DNA of 48,892 bases from Thermodesulfobacteriota bacterium (lineage in GTDB: Bacteria; Desulfobacterota; Desulfomonilia; UBA1062), in contig JALOOZ010000001.1 of the NCBI GenBank assembly GCA_025454155.1, forward strand, positions 1 to 48,892. Reading direction: 5' to 3'. Below are positions 29,871-39,584 of this stretch, piece after piece (position 1 is the first letter of the stretch; each line of letters begins with the position of its first letter). The notes under the pieces are model-generated. The model ran no database searches. It was given only the letters and a program-made list of their open reading frames with translations, and was not told where the DNA came from. The translations under genes and the position numbers were made by a program.

Positions 29871-31069
29871 TGTTGCTGGAAGCTGATTTTCAACCTGTAC
29901 TTGTTGAAGAGGGCAACCTGCCGGAAATCATCGTAGTCGCTCCAGGAAGACCCGCCCGTGTTGCTCTTGGCCCATGCGTCAGACTGGCTGAGGGGATAAC
30001 TGCCAATAGCGATAATGTAGGTGCCGGGATTGATATCCATGGACAGGTAGGGGCTCTGCCCGGTCCGTGTAGAATGCCCTCCCGGCGCGCAGTCGCCATC
30101 ATCATCACATGAAGGATATGAACCTGTGCTGCTGCCGACACAGGTCCCGGCCTGGTTGAACAGATACATGTTCGCCTTGAGCTTGTTGTTGGAAGCGCCG
30201 TCACTGAAAAGGTCCGTGGGGATGGTCACCTTGTTTCCGCACCCCTCCCATGCATCCACATCGATCACAATGCGCCCGGCCTTGGTGATGGACATTACGA
30301 TATGATCAACTTCGGAGCTGCTAACTATTGATCCTGACAAGGGATTATTGAAGGATATGACAGGCTTGGTTCCCCCGCCGGTGTCGTTCACCGTAACAAC
30401 CACCGAGTCACTGCTCGAATCGCCGTTCTGATCCGTCACCCTGAAGACCACGGTATACACCCCTGTGGTCGCGAATGTCACGGCACCGGGATTGAGTACG
30501 GTCTGATTACCAGCACCCCCTCCAAAGTCCCACATGTACACGAAGGGAGTATCCCCGCTGGAGACCGACCCGGAAAAGTTCACAGATTCGCCCCTGAGGA
30601 CAGTGACGGCACTGGGGGATGGTGCAGTGATCGTGGCCGCCGGTATGGTGTTTCCGCCACCCGAGGTTTTCATGCCGCCTGCATGGCAGCCCTCACAGGA
30701 CAGCCCCGGGTTCTCCCCTTTTGTCTCGTGGCAGTTGTGGCACTGGGTCATGATGCAGCCATGCTGTTCCACAGGGTCACAGAGCTTTTCCACATCTGAG
30801 CCGGCCGTATGGCACGACCTGCAGTACCAGTGGGTCTGCCCGGCAATGGTCTGATGATCGTGGCACTTGATGCACATACCGTTGAAACGGGCCGAATGCT
30901 GCTCATGATTGAACTTGACATCCGACCAGGTCACGCAGCTGAACGTGACCACCCTGGAAGATTCCGGGATCACGGCCTGCTCTCCGGGGCGGTTGCTTGA
31001 AACGTCACATTGAATAAGAACAGGCGAGAGGAAGAAAACGAGGACTATGCCGGCGAACGTTCCTTTCAT
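29867..31069 (-). CDS. Multiheme c-type cytochrome with PKD domain and C-terminal beta-rich domain
   Basis: Four CxxCH motifs (CIKCH, CRSCH, CHNCH, CEGCH); PKD segment GDTPFVYMWDFGGGAGNQTVLNPGAVTFATTGVYTVVFRVTDQNG; signal peptide MKGTFAGIVLVFFLSPVLIQC. Confidence 0.82.
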   Translation of the reverse strand: MKGTFAGIVLVFFLSPVLIQCDVSSNRPGEQAVIPESSRVVTFSCVTWSDVKFNHEQHSARFNGMCIKCHDHQTIAGQTHWYCRSCHTAGSDVEKLCDPVEQHGCIMTQCHNCHETKGENPGLSCEGCHAGGMKTSGGGNTIPAATITAPSPSAVTVLRGESVNFSGSVSSGDTPFVYMWDFGGGAGNQTVLNPGAVTFATTGVYTVVFRVTDQNGDSSSDSVVVTVNDTGGGTKPVISFNNPLSGSIVSSSEVDHIVMSITKAGRIVIDVDAWEGCGNKVTIPTDLFSDGASNNKLKANMYLFNQAGTCVGSSTGSYPSCDDDGDCAPGGHSTRTGQSPYLSMDINPGTYIIAIGSYPLSQSDAWAKSNTGGSSWSDYDDFRQVALFNKYRLKISFQQQ

Positions 31070-31281
31070 GACTCCCTCCTGATGGGCCACGTATTCTGGC
31101 GATGAGGCCTGTGAACATGGCTCGTTGATACATAAAAAGAAACATCCAGTACATTCAAAGGCGCGCTGCGGTCTTTCCCGCTGCAATCAAGCACTTTAGA
31201 AATACAATGATATTCAAGGACCATCAATGATAATTATGACGGAAAACCGTTGAGGCAGGGCATCGAATACCCATGACGTTC

Positions 31282-31311
31282 AAAAGGGGAGGCCTCGAAC
31301 AGCCCCCCCTT
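31282..31311 (-). terminator. Candidate rho-independent terminator after the Hsp20 cluster
   Basis: Minus strand AAGGGGGGGC-tgttcgag-GCCTCCCCTT followed by TT: 10-bp arms with one mismatch, then a short T-run. Confidence 0.55.
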
Positions 31312-31342
31312 CGATCGCCACAGTCCCTGTAAGAAACCGCAC

Positions 31343-31846
31343 TCAGTCGGCCTTGATCCTGATCTTTTTCTGCGACTGCTTCTCCCTCTCAAGCTTGGGC
31401 AGGGTGATGGTGAGGATGCCTTTCTTGAAGGACGCCTCGGCCTTCTCGGTGTTCACCTCCTTGGGGATGGGGAGCACCCTGGTGAAGGTCCCGTAGGAGC
31501 GCTCCATATAGTAGGCCTCCTTGTCCTTCTGCTCGGTCTCTCCCTTCTTCTCACCCTTGATGGTCAGGGAATCCTTGCTCAGGCTGATCTCGATGTCCTT
31601 CTCGTCCATGCCGGGCAGTTCGGCGCTCACGGTGATGGACTTTTCGTCCTCGGTCATGTTCACCTGTGGATTGAAGGCACCCAGCGACCCCATCTCTTCG
31701 GTCCATGGCCGCAGCCCGGCACCCTTGAAAAAGTCATCGAACAGCCTGTTCATCTCCCGCTGGAACACATCCAGGGGATGCGCCTCATACTCACGGTCGG
31801 CAGGCAGATTCCTGCGCGTCCAACGGAACGGTGTCAGGTATTTCAT
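31343..31846 (-). CDS. Hsp20/alpha-crystallin family small heat shock protein
   Basis: FNPQVNMTEDEKSITVSAELPGMDEKDIEISLSKDSLTIKGEKK...FKKGILTITLPK. Confidence 0.95.
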   Translation of the reverse strand: MKYLTPFRWTRRNLPADREYEAHPLDVFQREMNRLFDDFFKGAGLRPWTEEMGSLGAFNPQVNMTEDEKSITVSAELPGMDEKDIEISLSKDSLTIKGEKKGETEQKDKEAYYMERSYGTFTRVLPIPKEVNTEKAEASFKKGILTITLPKLEREKQSQKKIRIKAD

Positions 31847-31878
31847 GGTTTTCCCCTCCTTTGTGCTTCTCTCTGTCC

Positions 31879-32289
31879 TTATCCTGCCTTGATCGGTATG
31901 CTCCTGGTCTTGACCGCCTCTGCCTTGGGCAGCACGATGCTGAGCACGCCGTTTTTCATCTTTGCCTCGATCCTGTCCCTCTCGAACGCCTCGTTCAGCG
32001 TGAAGGCCCGGTGGTAGTCGCCGATGCCGTACTCCGAGTAGGTCGTACTGTGCTTGTCGAAGGACACCTCGCCGACCTGCGCTTCGATGGTGAGCACATC
32101 GTTTTCCAGGGAGATGTTCACCCCCTTGTCATCGGCGCCGGGCATGTCCGCATAGATGTACAGGTTGTTGGCATCTTCGAGGATGTCCACTGCCGGTGTG
32201 AAGACGACCCGGTCCTTGGTCCTCTCGGCGACCGAGGTATCCGGGACCTGGGTCTTTTCCAAATTTTTTTTCGTCTCTGCCATGATCAC
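31879..32289 (-). CDS. Hsp20/alpha-crystallin family protein
   Basis: PAVDILEDANNLYIYADMPGADDKGVNISLENDVLTIEA...MKNGVLSIVLPKAEA. Confidence 0.93.
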   Translation of the reverse strand: MIMAETKKNLEKTQVPDTSVAERTKDRVVFTPAVDILEDANNLYIYADMPGADDKGVNISLENDVLTIEAQVGEVSFDKHSTTYSEYGIGDYHRAFTLNEAFERDRIEAKMKNGVLSIVLPKAEAVKTRSIPIKAG

Positions 32290-32301
32290 TCACCTCCTGT
32301 A

Positions 32302-32748
32302 TTAATTTCCAGGCGTCACGCTTATCTTCCTTGGCTTGTCAGCCTCTGCCCGGGGAAGCACGATCCTGAGCACGCCGTTGACATACTCGGCCTGGACCTT
32401 TCCGGCATCGACATTGAAGGGCAGCTGCACGGTCCTGAAGAAGTCACCTGATCCGCGTTCCCGGCGGTGCCATGTCTCACCCTCCTTGACCTCGTGGGGC
32501 TTCCTCGTGCCCTTGATGGACAGCGTATCGCCAGTGACCGTGAGCTCGACATCCGCGGGGTCAATACCCGGGATCTCAGAGGTTATGATCACATCCTCGT
32601 CGCCGGAATGGATGTTCAACGGCGGGAAGTTCGCCACACGCCGCGGTTTTGGCAGGGGGAAGATGCTGCTGACCTCCTGCTGCATGCGATCTATCTCCCT
32701 CCATGGGTCCCATCTCCAACTCGGTCTTGCTATGGTAATCATATCCAT
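32302..32748 (-). CDS. Hsp20/alpha-crystallin family protein
   Basis: PPLNIHSGDEDVIITSEIPGIDPADVELTVTGDTLSIKGTRK...YVNGVLRIVLPRAEA. Confidence 0.95.
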   Translation of the reverse strand: MDMITIARPSWRWDPWREIDRMQQEVSSIFPLPKPRRVANFPPLNIHSGDEDVIITSEIPGIDPADVELTVTGDTLSIKGTRKPHEVKEGETWHRRERGSGDFFRTVQLPFNVDAGKVQAEYVNGVLRIVLPRAEADKPRKISVTPGN

Positions 32749-32787
32749 TTCCCTCCTGACATAGGTTGGATGCTTTTTTCACACGTT

Positions 32788-32815
32788 TATTAGGGACACT
32801 TTTTAAGATTTCAAG
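32788..32815 (-). promoter_or_regulatory. Candidate sigma32-like heat-shock promoter for the Hsp20 cluster
   Basis: Minus strand CTTGAAA-N13-CCCTAATA, ~40 nt upstream of the first Hsp20 ATG. Confidence 0.6.
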
Positions 32816-33113
32816 GGGGGGTAGAACAGTGCATGAAAGAAACATTATTTCATCAATCAATGAATGATACCATGATATTACATGTTGCGCTTCATGCTCC
32901 CGAACTGGGATTTTCAGCAGGCCCATGAAATGAGTCAAGGGCATCCCGTTCCTGAGTGAACAGCCATTCGCCGTGAATAGTTGCTTAAAAATCAGACTGT
33001 TTTAAATATCGAATCCGCAGCACCTTTGCCAGAACACGAAAAACGCTCTGTACAGCGCCCCTTTTTGATGTTACATAACCACGAATCCCGAAGAGAAGAG
33101 TATCAGAAAGGCC

Positions 33114-33326
33114 ATGGCAGCAAAGGGAAAGATAACCATAGATCAAGGGTTGTGCAAGAGTTGTGAGCTGTGCATTACCGTTTGTCCTGAAAAGGCAATC
33201 CGCATAGCAGAAACCTTCAACCACCGCGGCTACCATCCTGCGGAGTTCGTGCTCGAGACCTGCAGGGGGTGCTCGCTGTGCGCCGTGATGTGCCCCGAGG
33301 TCGCCATCGAGGTGGAGCGTGGATAA
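33114..33326 (+). CDS. 2-oxoacid:ferredoxin oxidoreductase, ferredoxin (delta) subunit
   Basis: CKSCELCITVCP and CRGCSLCAVMCP clusters; first gene of the alpha/beta/gamma operon. Confidence 0.9.
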   Translation: MAAKGKITIDQGLCKSCELCITVCPEKAIRIAETFNHRGYHPAEFVLETCRGCSLCAVMCPEVAIEVERG

Positions 33327-34389
33327 GCCCGAAAAGACCATGATGAAGGGCACCGACGCCATCGGTGAGGCAGCGATACAGGCCGGGTGCCGGTGCTACT
33401 TCGGCTACCCCATCACCCCGCAGAACGAGATCCCCGAATACATGTCCAGACGCATGGACGAGGTGGGCGGCGTCTTCCTGCAGGGAGAGAGCGAGATCGC
33501 ATCCATCAACATGGTGCTGGGTGCAGCGGCTGCAGGGGTGCGGGCCATGACGAGCTCCTCGTCCCCGGGCATCAGCCTCAAGCAGGAAGGGCTCTCCTTC
33601 CTCGCCTCCCTGGAGCTCCCGGCGGTCATCGTCAACATCAACCGGGGCGGACCTGGCCTGGGCAACATCGCTCCCAGCCAGGGCGACTACTACCAGGCCA
33701 CCCGGGGCGGCGGGCACGGCGACTACCGCATGCCGGTCTATGCCCCTGCGTCGGTCCAGGAGCTCTACGACATCACCATGAAGTCCTTCGACATCGCCGA
33801 CCTGTACCGCACACCGGTCATGATCCTGGGCGACGGCATGATGGGCCAGATCGTGGAGCCCATCGTCATGCATGCCAGGCCCGAGGTGGATCTCCCGCCC
33901 AAGGATTATATCCTGGACGGCGCCGAGGGGAGGCCGTCACGCATCGTCAAGTCCCTGATCCTGGACGTGCGCCTCATGGAGGAGCACAACTGGAAGCTCA
34001 AGCGGAAATATGACCTCATGAGAAACGAGCTCCCCATGCACGAGGAGTTCATGACCGAGGACGCCAAGATGGTCGTGGTCGCCTACGGCACGGCCGCCAG
34101 GATCGCCAAGGGCGCGGTGAATCGCGTCAGGAGCAATGGCCTGAAGGTGGGGCTCATACGGCCCATCACCCTGTGGCCGTTCCCGGACGAGGCCATTGCG
34201 GGCATCACCAAGAGGGCAAAGGTGATCCTGGTCTTCGAGATGAGCACCGGCCAGATGATCGACGACGTGCGCCTCGCCACCCAGGGAAAGGTGGAGTGCG
34301 AGTTCTACGGCAGGCCGGGCGGGGTTGTCGCTGCACCTCAGGAGATCGCCAGGATCATCGAGCGGCACTGGCTGCAGAAGGAGCTGTGA
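33319..34389 (+). CDS. vorB: 2-oxoacid:ferredoxin oxidoreductase alpha subunit (VorB-like)
   Basis: KGTDAIGEAAIQAGCRCYFGYPITPQNEIPEYM...GESEIASINMVLGAAAAGVRAMTSSSSPGISL; GTG start overlapping the delta subunit. Confidence 0.87.
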   Translation: MDKPEKTMMKGTDAIGEAAIQAGCRCYFGYPITPQNEIPEYMSRRMDEVGGVFLQGESEIASINMVLGAAAAGVRAMTSSSSPGISLKQEGLSFLASLELPAVIVNINRGGPGLGNIAPSQGDYYQATRGGGHGDYRMPVYAPASVQELYDITMKSFDIADLYRTPVMILGDGMMGQIVEPIVMHARPEVDLPPKDYILDGAEGRPSRIVKSLILDVRLMEEHNWKLKRKYDLMRNELPMHEEFMTEDAKMVVVAYGTAARIAKGAVNRVRSNGLKVGLIRPITLWPFPDEAIAGITKRAKVILVFEMSTGQMIDDVRLATQGKVECEFYGRPGGVVAAPQEIARIIERHWLQKEL

Positions 34390-35132
34390 TGAAAAAGGTG
34401 TTCACCAGACCTGAATGCCTGAAGCGAACCCCCTTCCACTACTGCCCGGGGTGCGGGCACTCCATCATCCACCGGCTCGTGGCCGAGCTCATCGACGAGA
34501 TGGGGCTGCGGGGCAAGGCCATCTGCGTCCCACCGGCAGGCTGTGCAGTGCTGGCATACAACTACTTCGACATCGATGTGTGCGAGTCGGCCCACGGCAG
34601 GGGCTGTGCCATCGCCACCGGATTCAAGCGGGCCCTGCCCGACCGCTTCGTGTTCACCTACCAGGGCGACGGCGACATGGCGGCCATAGGCACGGCCGAG
34701 ACAATCCATGCAGCCAACCGGGGCGAGGTCATCACTTCCATCTTCGTGAACAACGCGGTGTACGGCATGACCGGCGGGCAGATGGCCCCCACCACCATGC
34801 TCGGCCAGAAGACCACCACCTCACCCTTTGGAAGACGTTCCAAGGTGGAGGGTTTTCCTCTGCGGATCACGAACCTCATCGCCCAGCTCGACGGGGCAGC
34901 CTATGTGACGCGGACCTCGGTGGCCACGCCGGCCAAGGTCATGGCCACCAAGAAGGCGATAAAGAAGGCCTTCGAGATCCAGCTGCAAGGTCTCGGGTAT
35001 ACCCTGGTCGAGATCCTGTCCCCCTGCCCCACCAACTGGAAAATGACCCCGGTGGAATCCTTCAAGTACCTGGAAGAGCGCATGGAGAAGGAATACCCGC
35101 TGGGGGTTTTCAAGGACATTACGAAGGACTAA
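34389..35132 (+). CDS. 2-oxoacid:ferredoxin oxidoreductase beta subunit (ThDP-binding)
   Basis: FHYCPGCGHSIIHRL...GRGCAIATGFKRALPDRFVFTYQGDGDMAAIGTAE...NNAVYGMTGGQMAPTT; start set at the TGATG overlap. Confidence 0.92.
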   Translation: MKKVFTRPECLKRTPFHYCPGCGHSIIHRLVAELIDEMGLRGKAICVPPAGCAVLAYNYFDIDVCESAHGRGCAIATGFKRALPDRFVFTYQGDGDMAAIGTAETIHAANRGEVITSIFVNNAVYGMTGGQMAPTTMLGQKTTTSPFGRRSKVEGFPLRITNLIAQLDGAAYVTRTSVATPAKVMATKKAIKKAFEIQLQGLGYTLVEILSPCPTNWKMTPVESFKYLEERMEKEYPLGVFKDITKD

Positions 35133-35143
35133 GGAACGCTGAT

Positions 35144-35689
35144 ATGCTTCAGAAGACCATCATGAGCGGCATAGGCGGGCAGGGCATCCTGTTCTCCGGC
35201 CTGTGCCTCGCCTGGACGGCCATGCTCGAGGGTCACCAGGTGACCTATCTCCCGTCCTACGGCGCAGAGATGCGCGGCGGAGTCACCTCGTGCACCATCG
35301 CCATCTCGGACGAGGAGATCGCATCACCTGTGGCATCGTCGCCCGACTATCTGGTCATCATGGACAATGAATCGCTCCTGCGTCTCCAGAACCTGGGTGC
35401 ATCGGGGGGAGAGATCTTCATCAACACCAGCATCGTCACCGACCGGCCCGGCCGCGGAGACATCGAACTCGTGGAGATCCCGGTGACAGACATCGCACGC
35501 TCCACCGTGGGCGAGCAGTATGCCAACATGATCATGCTGGGCGCCTTCGTGAACAGGACCCACCAGGTGAAATTCTCCTCCATGGTCGACAATATGGACA
35601 TCATCCTTGGCAAGGGAAAGGCCAAGTTCAGGGACAAGAACATCGAGGCCCTCAAGATCGGGTATGAATATTTTCTGAAGGAGAAGTAG
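35144..35689 (+). CDS. 2-oxoacid:ferredoxin oxidoreductase gamma subunit
   Basis: MLQKTIMSGIGGQGILFSGLCLAWTAMLEGHQVTYLPSYGAEMRGGVTSCTIAISDEEIASP. Confidence 0.92.
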   Translation: MLQKTIMSGIGGQGILFSGLCLAWTAMLEGHQVTYLPSYGAEMRGGVTSCTIAISDEEIASPVASSPDYLVIMDNESLLRLQNLGASGGEIFINTSIVTDRPGRGDIELVEIPVTDIARSTVGEQYANMIMLGAFVNRTHQVKFSSMVDNMDIILGKGKAKFRDKNIEALKIGYEYFLKEK

Positions 35690-35692
35690 GCC

Positions 35693-36121
35693 ATGCCTGT
35701 CAAACAGTTTCGGCTCCAGTCAGCGAACGTTTCCGGAAAGCTCTCGTACCTCTCTGACGTTCTGGCCAAGCACGGCGTGAATATCCGGGCCATCTCGGTG
35801 GGCCTCGAATCCCAGGAAGTATCCTCCATCTGTGTCGTGGTGGACGACCCGAAGAAGGCAAAGAATGCCTTTGCCGCAGAGAATGTCGAGTATCAGGAGA
35901 CCGAGGTGCTGGCCGTGGAGATGCCCGATCATCCCGGCGGCATGAATGCGGTGCTCAAGCCCCTGCGCGACGCTAAGATCAACGCCATCACCATGTACCC
36001 CTACATCGGCAGGGCCAACAACCCCATCATCATCATGGAGGTGGACAACCTCAAGGTGGCCACCGACGTGCTCAAGCGCAACTGGGTCAAGCTCTGGGAC
36101 AAGGACCTGTACCGGCTCTAG
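35693..36121 (+). CDS. ACT domain-containing protein (tandem ACT)
   Basis: QFRLQSANVSGKLSYLSDVLAKHGVNIRAISVG and a second ACT-like half (NAVLKPLRDAKINAITMYPYIGRANNPIIIMEVDN). Confidence 0.82.
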   Translation: MPVKQFRLQSANVSGKLSYLSDVLAKHGVNIRAISVGLESQEVSSICVVVDDPKKAKNAFAAENVEYQETEVLAVEMPDHPGGMNAVLKPLRDAKINAITMYPYIGRANNPIIIMEVDNLKVATDVLKRNWVKLWDKDLYRL

Positions 36122-36182
36122 ACAGGGACATCAACAGACCAGGAATGCATCCACCCGTTATGGCGGAGTCGGCCCCCCTTTC

Positions 36183-36857
36183 TCACCCCACTTCCCGGCG
36201 CTGCCTTCCGGCAAGCTCTCTCATGGCGATGACGCCCACCTTCACAATGGTGTCATAGGCATCCCATGCCGACATGACTATACCGAACCCTGCAGGCAGG
36301 AGGCGTGCCTTCCGCCTGAAGGGGAGGACCCTCCGGAAGATGGCCTTGACCCACCTGTTCACCCCTTTGCTCACATACTTCTGAGGCAGGAGCCTTGTCA
36401 TGAAGCCCTTGGCGACCTGCCCCGAATCACGTTCGGACCCTGGTGGCCTGAGGCCATAGGCCTCCCCGAGGATGAGGATGGAGATTTCTTCCATTTCGCG
36501 GTGGTCTTCCGGATCAAGTCCATAAAGGACGCTCAACGTGAGGATCAGCGTGACACCCTGGTCCAGGGTGAAGAAGTCCTCCACGCTGATGAGTACCCAG
36601 GAGATGATGGTGCCGATGCCCGGCACCGCTGACGGCAGGTTGATGAAGGCGTTGCGGATCGCCTGGCCCTGCGCCAGGTCCTCGATGAGATCCTGAACGG
36701 CGATCTGCCTTCCAACGGCATGCAGCTCGTCCCGCACCTGTCCGGCCAGGACCCGCGCACGTCTCACGTTGCCCCGGAGAAGACTCCTGATGAGGCTGCG
36801 GAACCGTTCGCTGATGGCACCCACGATATCTGTTCCGGCGGGGATCTTCTCACTCAT
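36183..36857 (-). CDS. EcsC-like family protein
   Basis: LPSAVPGIGTIISWVLISVEDFFTLDQGVTLILTLSVLYGLDPED...GFGIVMSAWDAYDTIVKVGVIAM; family assigned from pattern only. Confidence 0.5.
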   Translation of the reverse strand: MSEKIPAGTDIVGAISERFRSLIRSLLRGNVRRARVLAGQVRDELHAVGRQIAVQDLIEDLAQGQAIRNAFINLPSAVPGIGTIISWVLISVEDFFTLDQGVTLILTLSVLYGLDPEDHREMEEISILILGEAYGLRPPGSERDSGQVAKGFMTRLLPQKYVSKGVNRWVKAIFRRVLPFRRKARLLPAGFGIVMSAWDAYDTIVKVGVIAMRELAGRQRREVG

Positions 36858-37053
36858 ACGGTGCGCCTGTTGGAGCTGTTTTTCTATAAGTCATATACAA
36901 TATCAACCTGTTATGGTATGTACCGGGATATACAATGGTTTGTAAAGGGGTCATTATTGACAACCTGGCAATTTTCCCATACATGTTCATTTTCTTTCTG
37001 GGCAAAGACGCATCCCCCCGATGCACGATATATCATACAAGGAGGAAATACCC

Positions 37054-38235
37054 ATGGGTATTCAGTCCATCAAGGACCTGGACCTGAACCGGAAAAGGGT
37101 TTTGATCAGAGTGGACTTCAACGTGCCGCTCGACGAGAACAGCGCCATCACCGATGACGCCCGCATCAAGGCTGCCCTGCCGACGATCCAGCATGCAATC
37201 AGCAAGGGAGGGAAGGTCATCCTCATGTCGCACCTGGGCAGGCCCAAGAAGGCGGACAAGAAATTGAGCCTGATCCCCGTGGCCAGGAGGCTTTCCGAGC
37301 TGCTCGGAACCAGCGTGAACATGGCGCCGGACTGCGTCGGTGAAAAGGTTAAGGCCATGGTGGATAGGCTATCCCCCGGCGATGTCCTCCTGCTGGAGAA
37401 TCTGCGGTTTCACCCGGAAGAAGAGAAGAACAACCCCGAGTTCGCCAAGGAACTTGCATCGCTGGGCGACGTGTACGTGGACGACGCCTTTGCCACGGCC
37501 CACCGGGCCCATGCTTCCACCGCCGGCTTGTGCGCCTACATGAAGGAGTCGGCGGCGGGCTTCCTGCTCATGAAAGAGGTGGAGTACATCAACAAGGCCC
37601 TGAAGAATCCTTCCCGGCCCTTTGCGGCGGTAATGGGGGGGGCCAAGGTCTCTGACAAGCTGGAGCTCGTGGAAAACCTCCTGGACAAGGCGGACAAGAT
37701 CATCATCGGAGGGGGCATGGCCTTCACCTTCGTGAAGGCGCTGGGTCAGGGGATCGGCAAGTCCCTGGTGGAGGAGGATCTCCTCGACACGGCCCGTTCC
37801 ATCATGGAGAAGGCCAAGGCCAAGGGGGTGAAGCTCTACCTGCCCGTTGACTGCGTGTGCTCGACAGGGCCCAAGGACGGAATGCGGGCCACGCTCAAAA
37901 CCATTCAGGAAATTCCTTCGGATCTCATGGGCCTCGACATAGGTCCCGCGAGTTCTCAGCTGTTCTCCATCGCGCTGGGAGACTGCGGCACCATTGTATG
38001 GAATGGCCCCATGGGGGTCTTCGAGGTGAAGGAATTCGCAGGAGGGACCCTGGCCGTGGCCAAGGCCGTGGCTTCATCCCAGGGCTTGACCATCGTGGGC
38101 GGTGGTGATACAGATGCTGCACTCCATAAAACCGGGCTCACAGACAAGGTGAGCTTCGTGTCAACGGCGGGAGGCGCCTTCCTCGAGATGCTCGGCGGCA
38201 GGGTTCTTCCCGGTGTTGCGGTGCTGGAGAAGTAG
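37054..38235 (+). CDS. pgk: Phosphoglycerate kinase
   Basis: KRVLIRVDFNVPLDENSAITDDARIKAALPTIQHAISKGGKVILMSHLGRPK...GGGDTDAALHKTG. Confidence 0.97.
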   Translation: MGIQSIKDLDLNRKRVLIRVDFNVPLDENSAITDDARIKAALPTIQHAISKGGKVILMSHLGRPKKADKKLSLIPVARRLSELLGTSVNMAPDCVGEKVKAMVDRLSPGDVLLLENLRFHPEEEKNNPEFAKELASLGDVYVDDAFATAHRAHASTAGLCAYMKESAAGFLLMKEVEYINKALKNPSRPFAAVMGGAKVSDKLELVENLLDKADKIIIGGGMAFTFVKALGQGIGKSLVEEDLLDTARSIMEKAKAKGVKLYLPVDCVCSTGPKDGMRATLKTIQEIPSDLMGLDIGPASSQLFSIALGDCGTIVWNGPMGVFEVKEFAGGTLAVAKAVASSQGLTIVGGGDTDAALHKTGLTDKVSFVSTAGGAFLEMLGGRVLPGVAVLEK

Positions 38236-38244
38236 GCGGGAACC

Positions 38245-39000
<756 letters not shown>

Positions 39001-39004
39001 GAAC

Positions 39005-39388
39005 ATGATGTACAATCTCATACTGGTCATTCACATTCTCGTATGCATCGGCCTCATCATCGCGGTTCTCCTGCAGGCCGGCAAAGGCGCGGACATCGGT
39101 GCCGTCTTCGGTGGGGCAGGAAGCCAGGCACTTTTCGGCAGCACGGGTCCGGTGGACTTCATAAAGAAGGCCACGCTCGTCATGGTCGTAGTGTTCATGC
39201 TCACCTCCCTGACATTGGGGTTCTTCAACCTCGAAAGGCCCACCAAGAGCATCATGTCATCCGCACCCGCACCGGCCCAGACAGTCCCTGGAGCACCAGC
39301 AGGCCAGGGCGCTCCACCGGTTACCGCAGCGCCTTCCGCGCCCGCGGTTCCCGTACAGCCGGCCGCTCCTGTGACCCCCGCGCAATAA
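39005..39388 (+). CDS. secG: Preprotein translocase subunit SecG
   Basis: VIHILVCIGLIIAVLLQAGKGADIGAVFGGAGSQALFGSTG; Pro/Ala-rich tail. Confidence 0.93.
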   Translation: MMYNLILVIHILVCIGLIIAVLLQAGKGADIGAVFGGAGSQALFGSTGPVDFIKKATLVMVVVFMLTSLTLGFFNLERPTKSIMSSAPAPAQTVPGAPAGQGAPPVTAAPSAPAVPVQPAAPVTPAQ

Positions 39389-39424
39389 ACAGTCAGGGGA
39401 ACGGCGCAGAGGGGGATCTTCTGC

Positions 39425-39480
39425 CTCCCGGAGACGATCACCTTCACGTGATAAAAGGTGATGTTGACCGGTTCCGGGAG
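39425..39480. other. Compound (nested) hairpin between secG and the paaK-like gene
   Basis: Outer arms CTCCCGGA (39425-39432)/TCCGGGAG (39473-39480); inner arms ATCACCTT (39437-39444)/AAGGTGAT (39455-39462), both perfect. Confidence 0.6.
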
Positions 39481-39584
39481 ATCACCTGTTGCTCTCCATT
39501 CCCTTGACCTGAAGTTTGACAGTACACCCGCGTTAATGGTAGCTCTAGGTCCTGAAAATTGATCCTATCAGCAGGAGAAGAATC

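Noticed and set aside
36957-36985. TTGACA-N17-TACATG promoter before pgk
   Set aside because: The -35 is good but the -10 is poor; not strong enough to annotate.
39389-39584. tRNA downstream of secG
   Set aside because: The palindromic region does not fold as a cloverleaf; no acceptor/T-arm signature.
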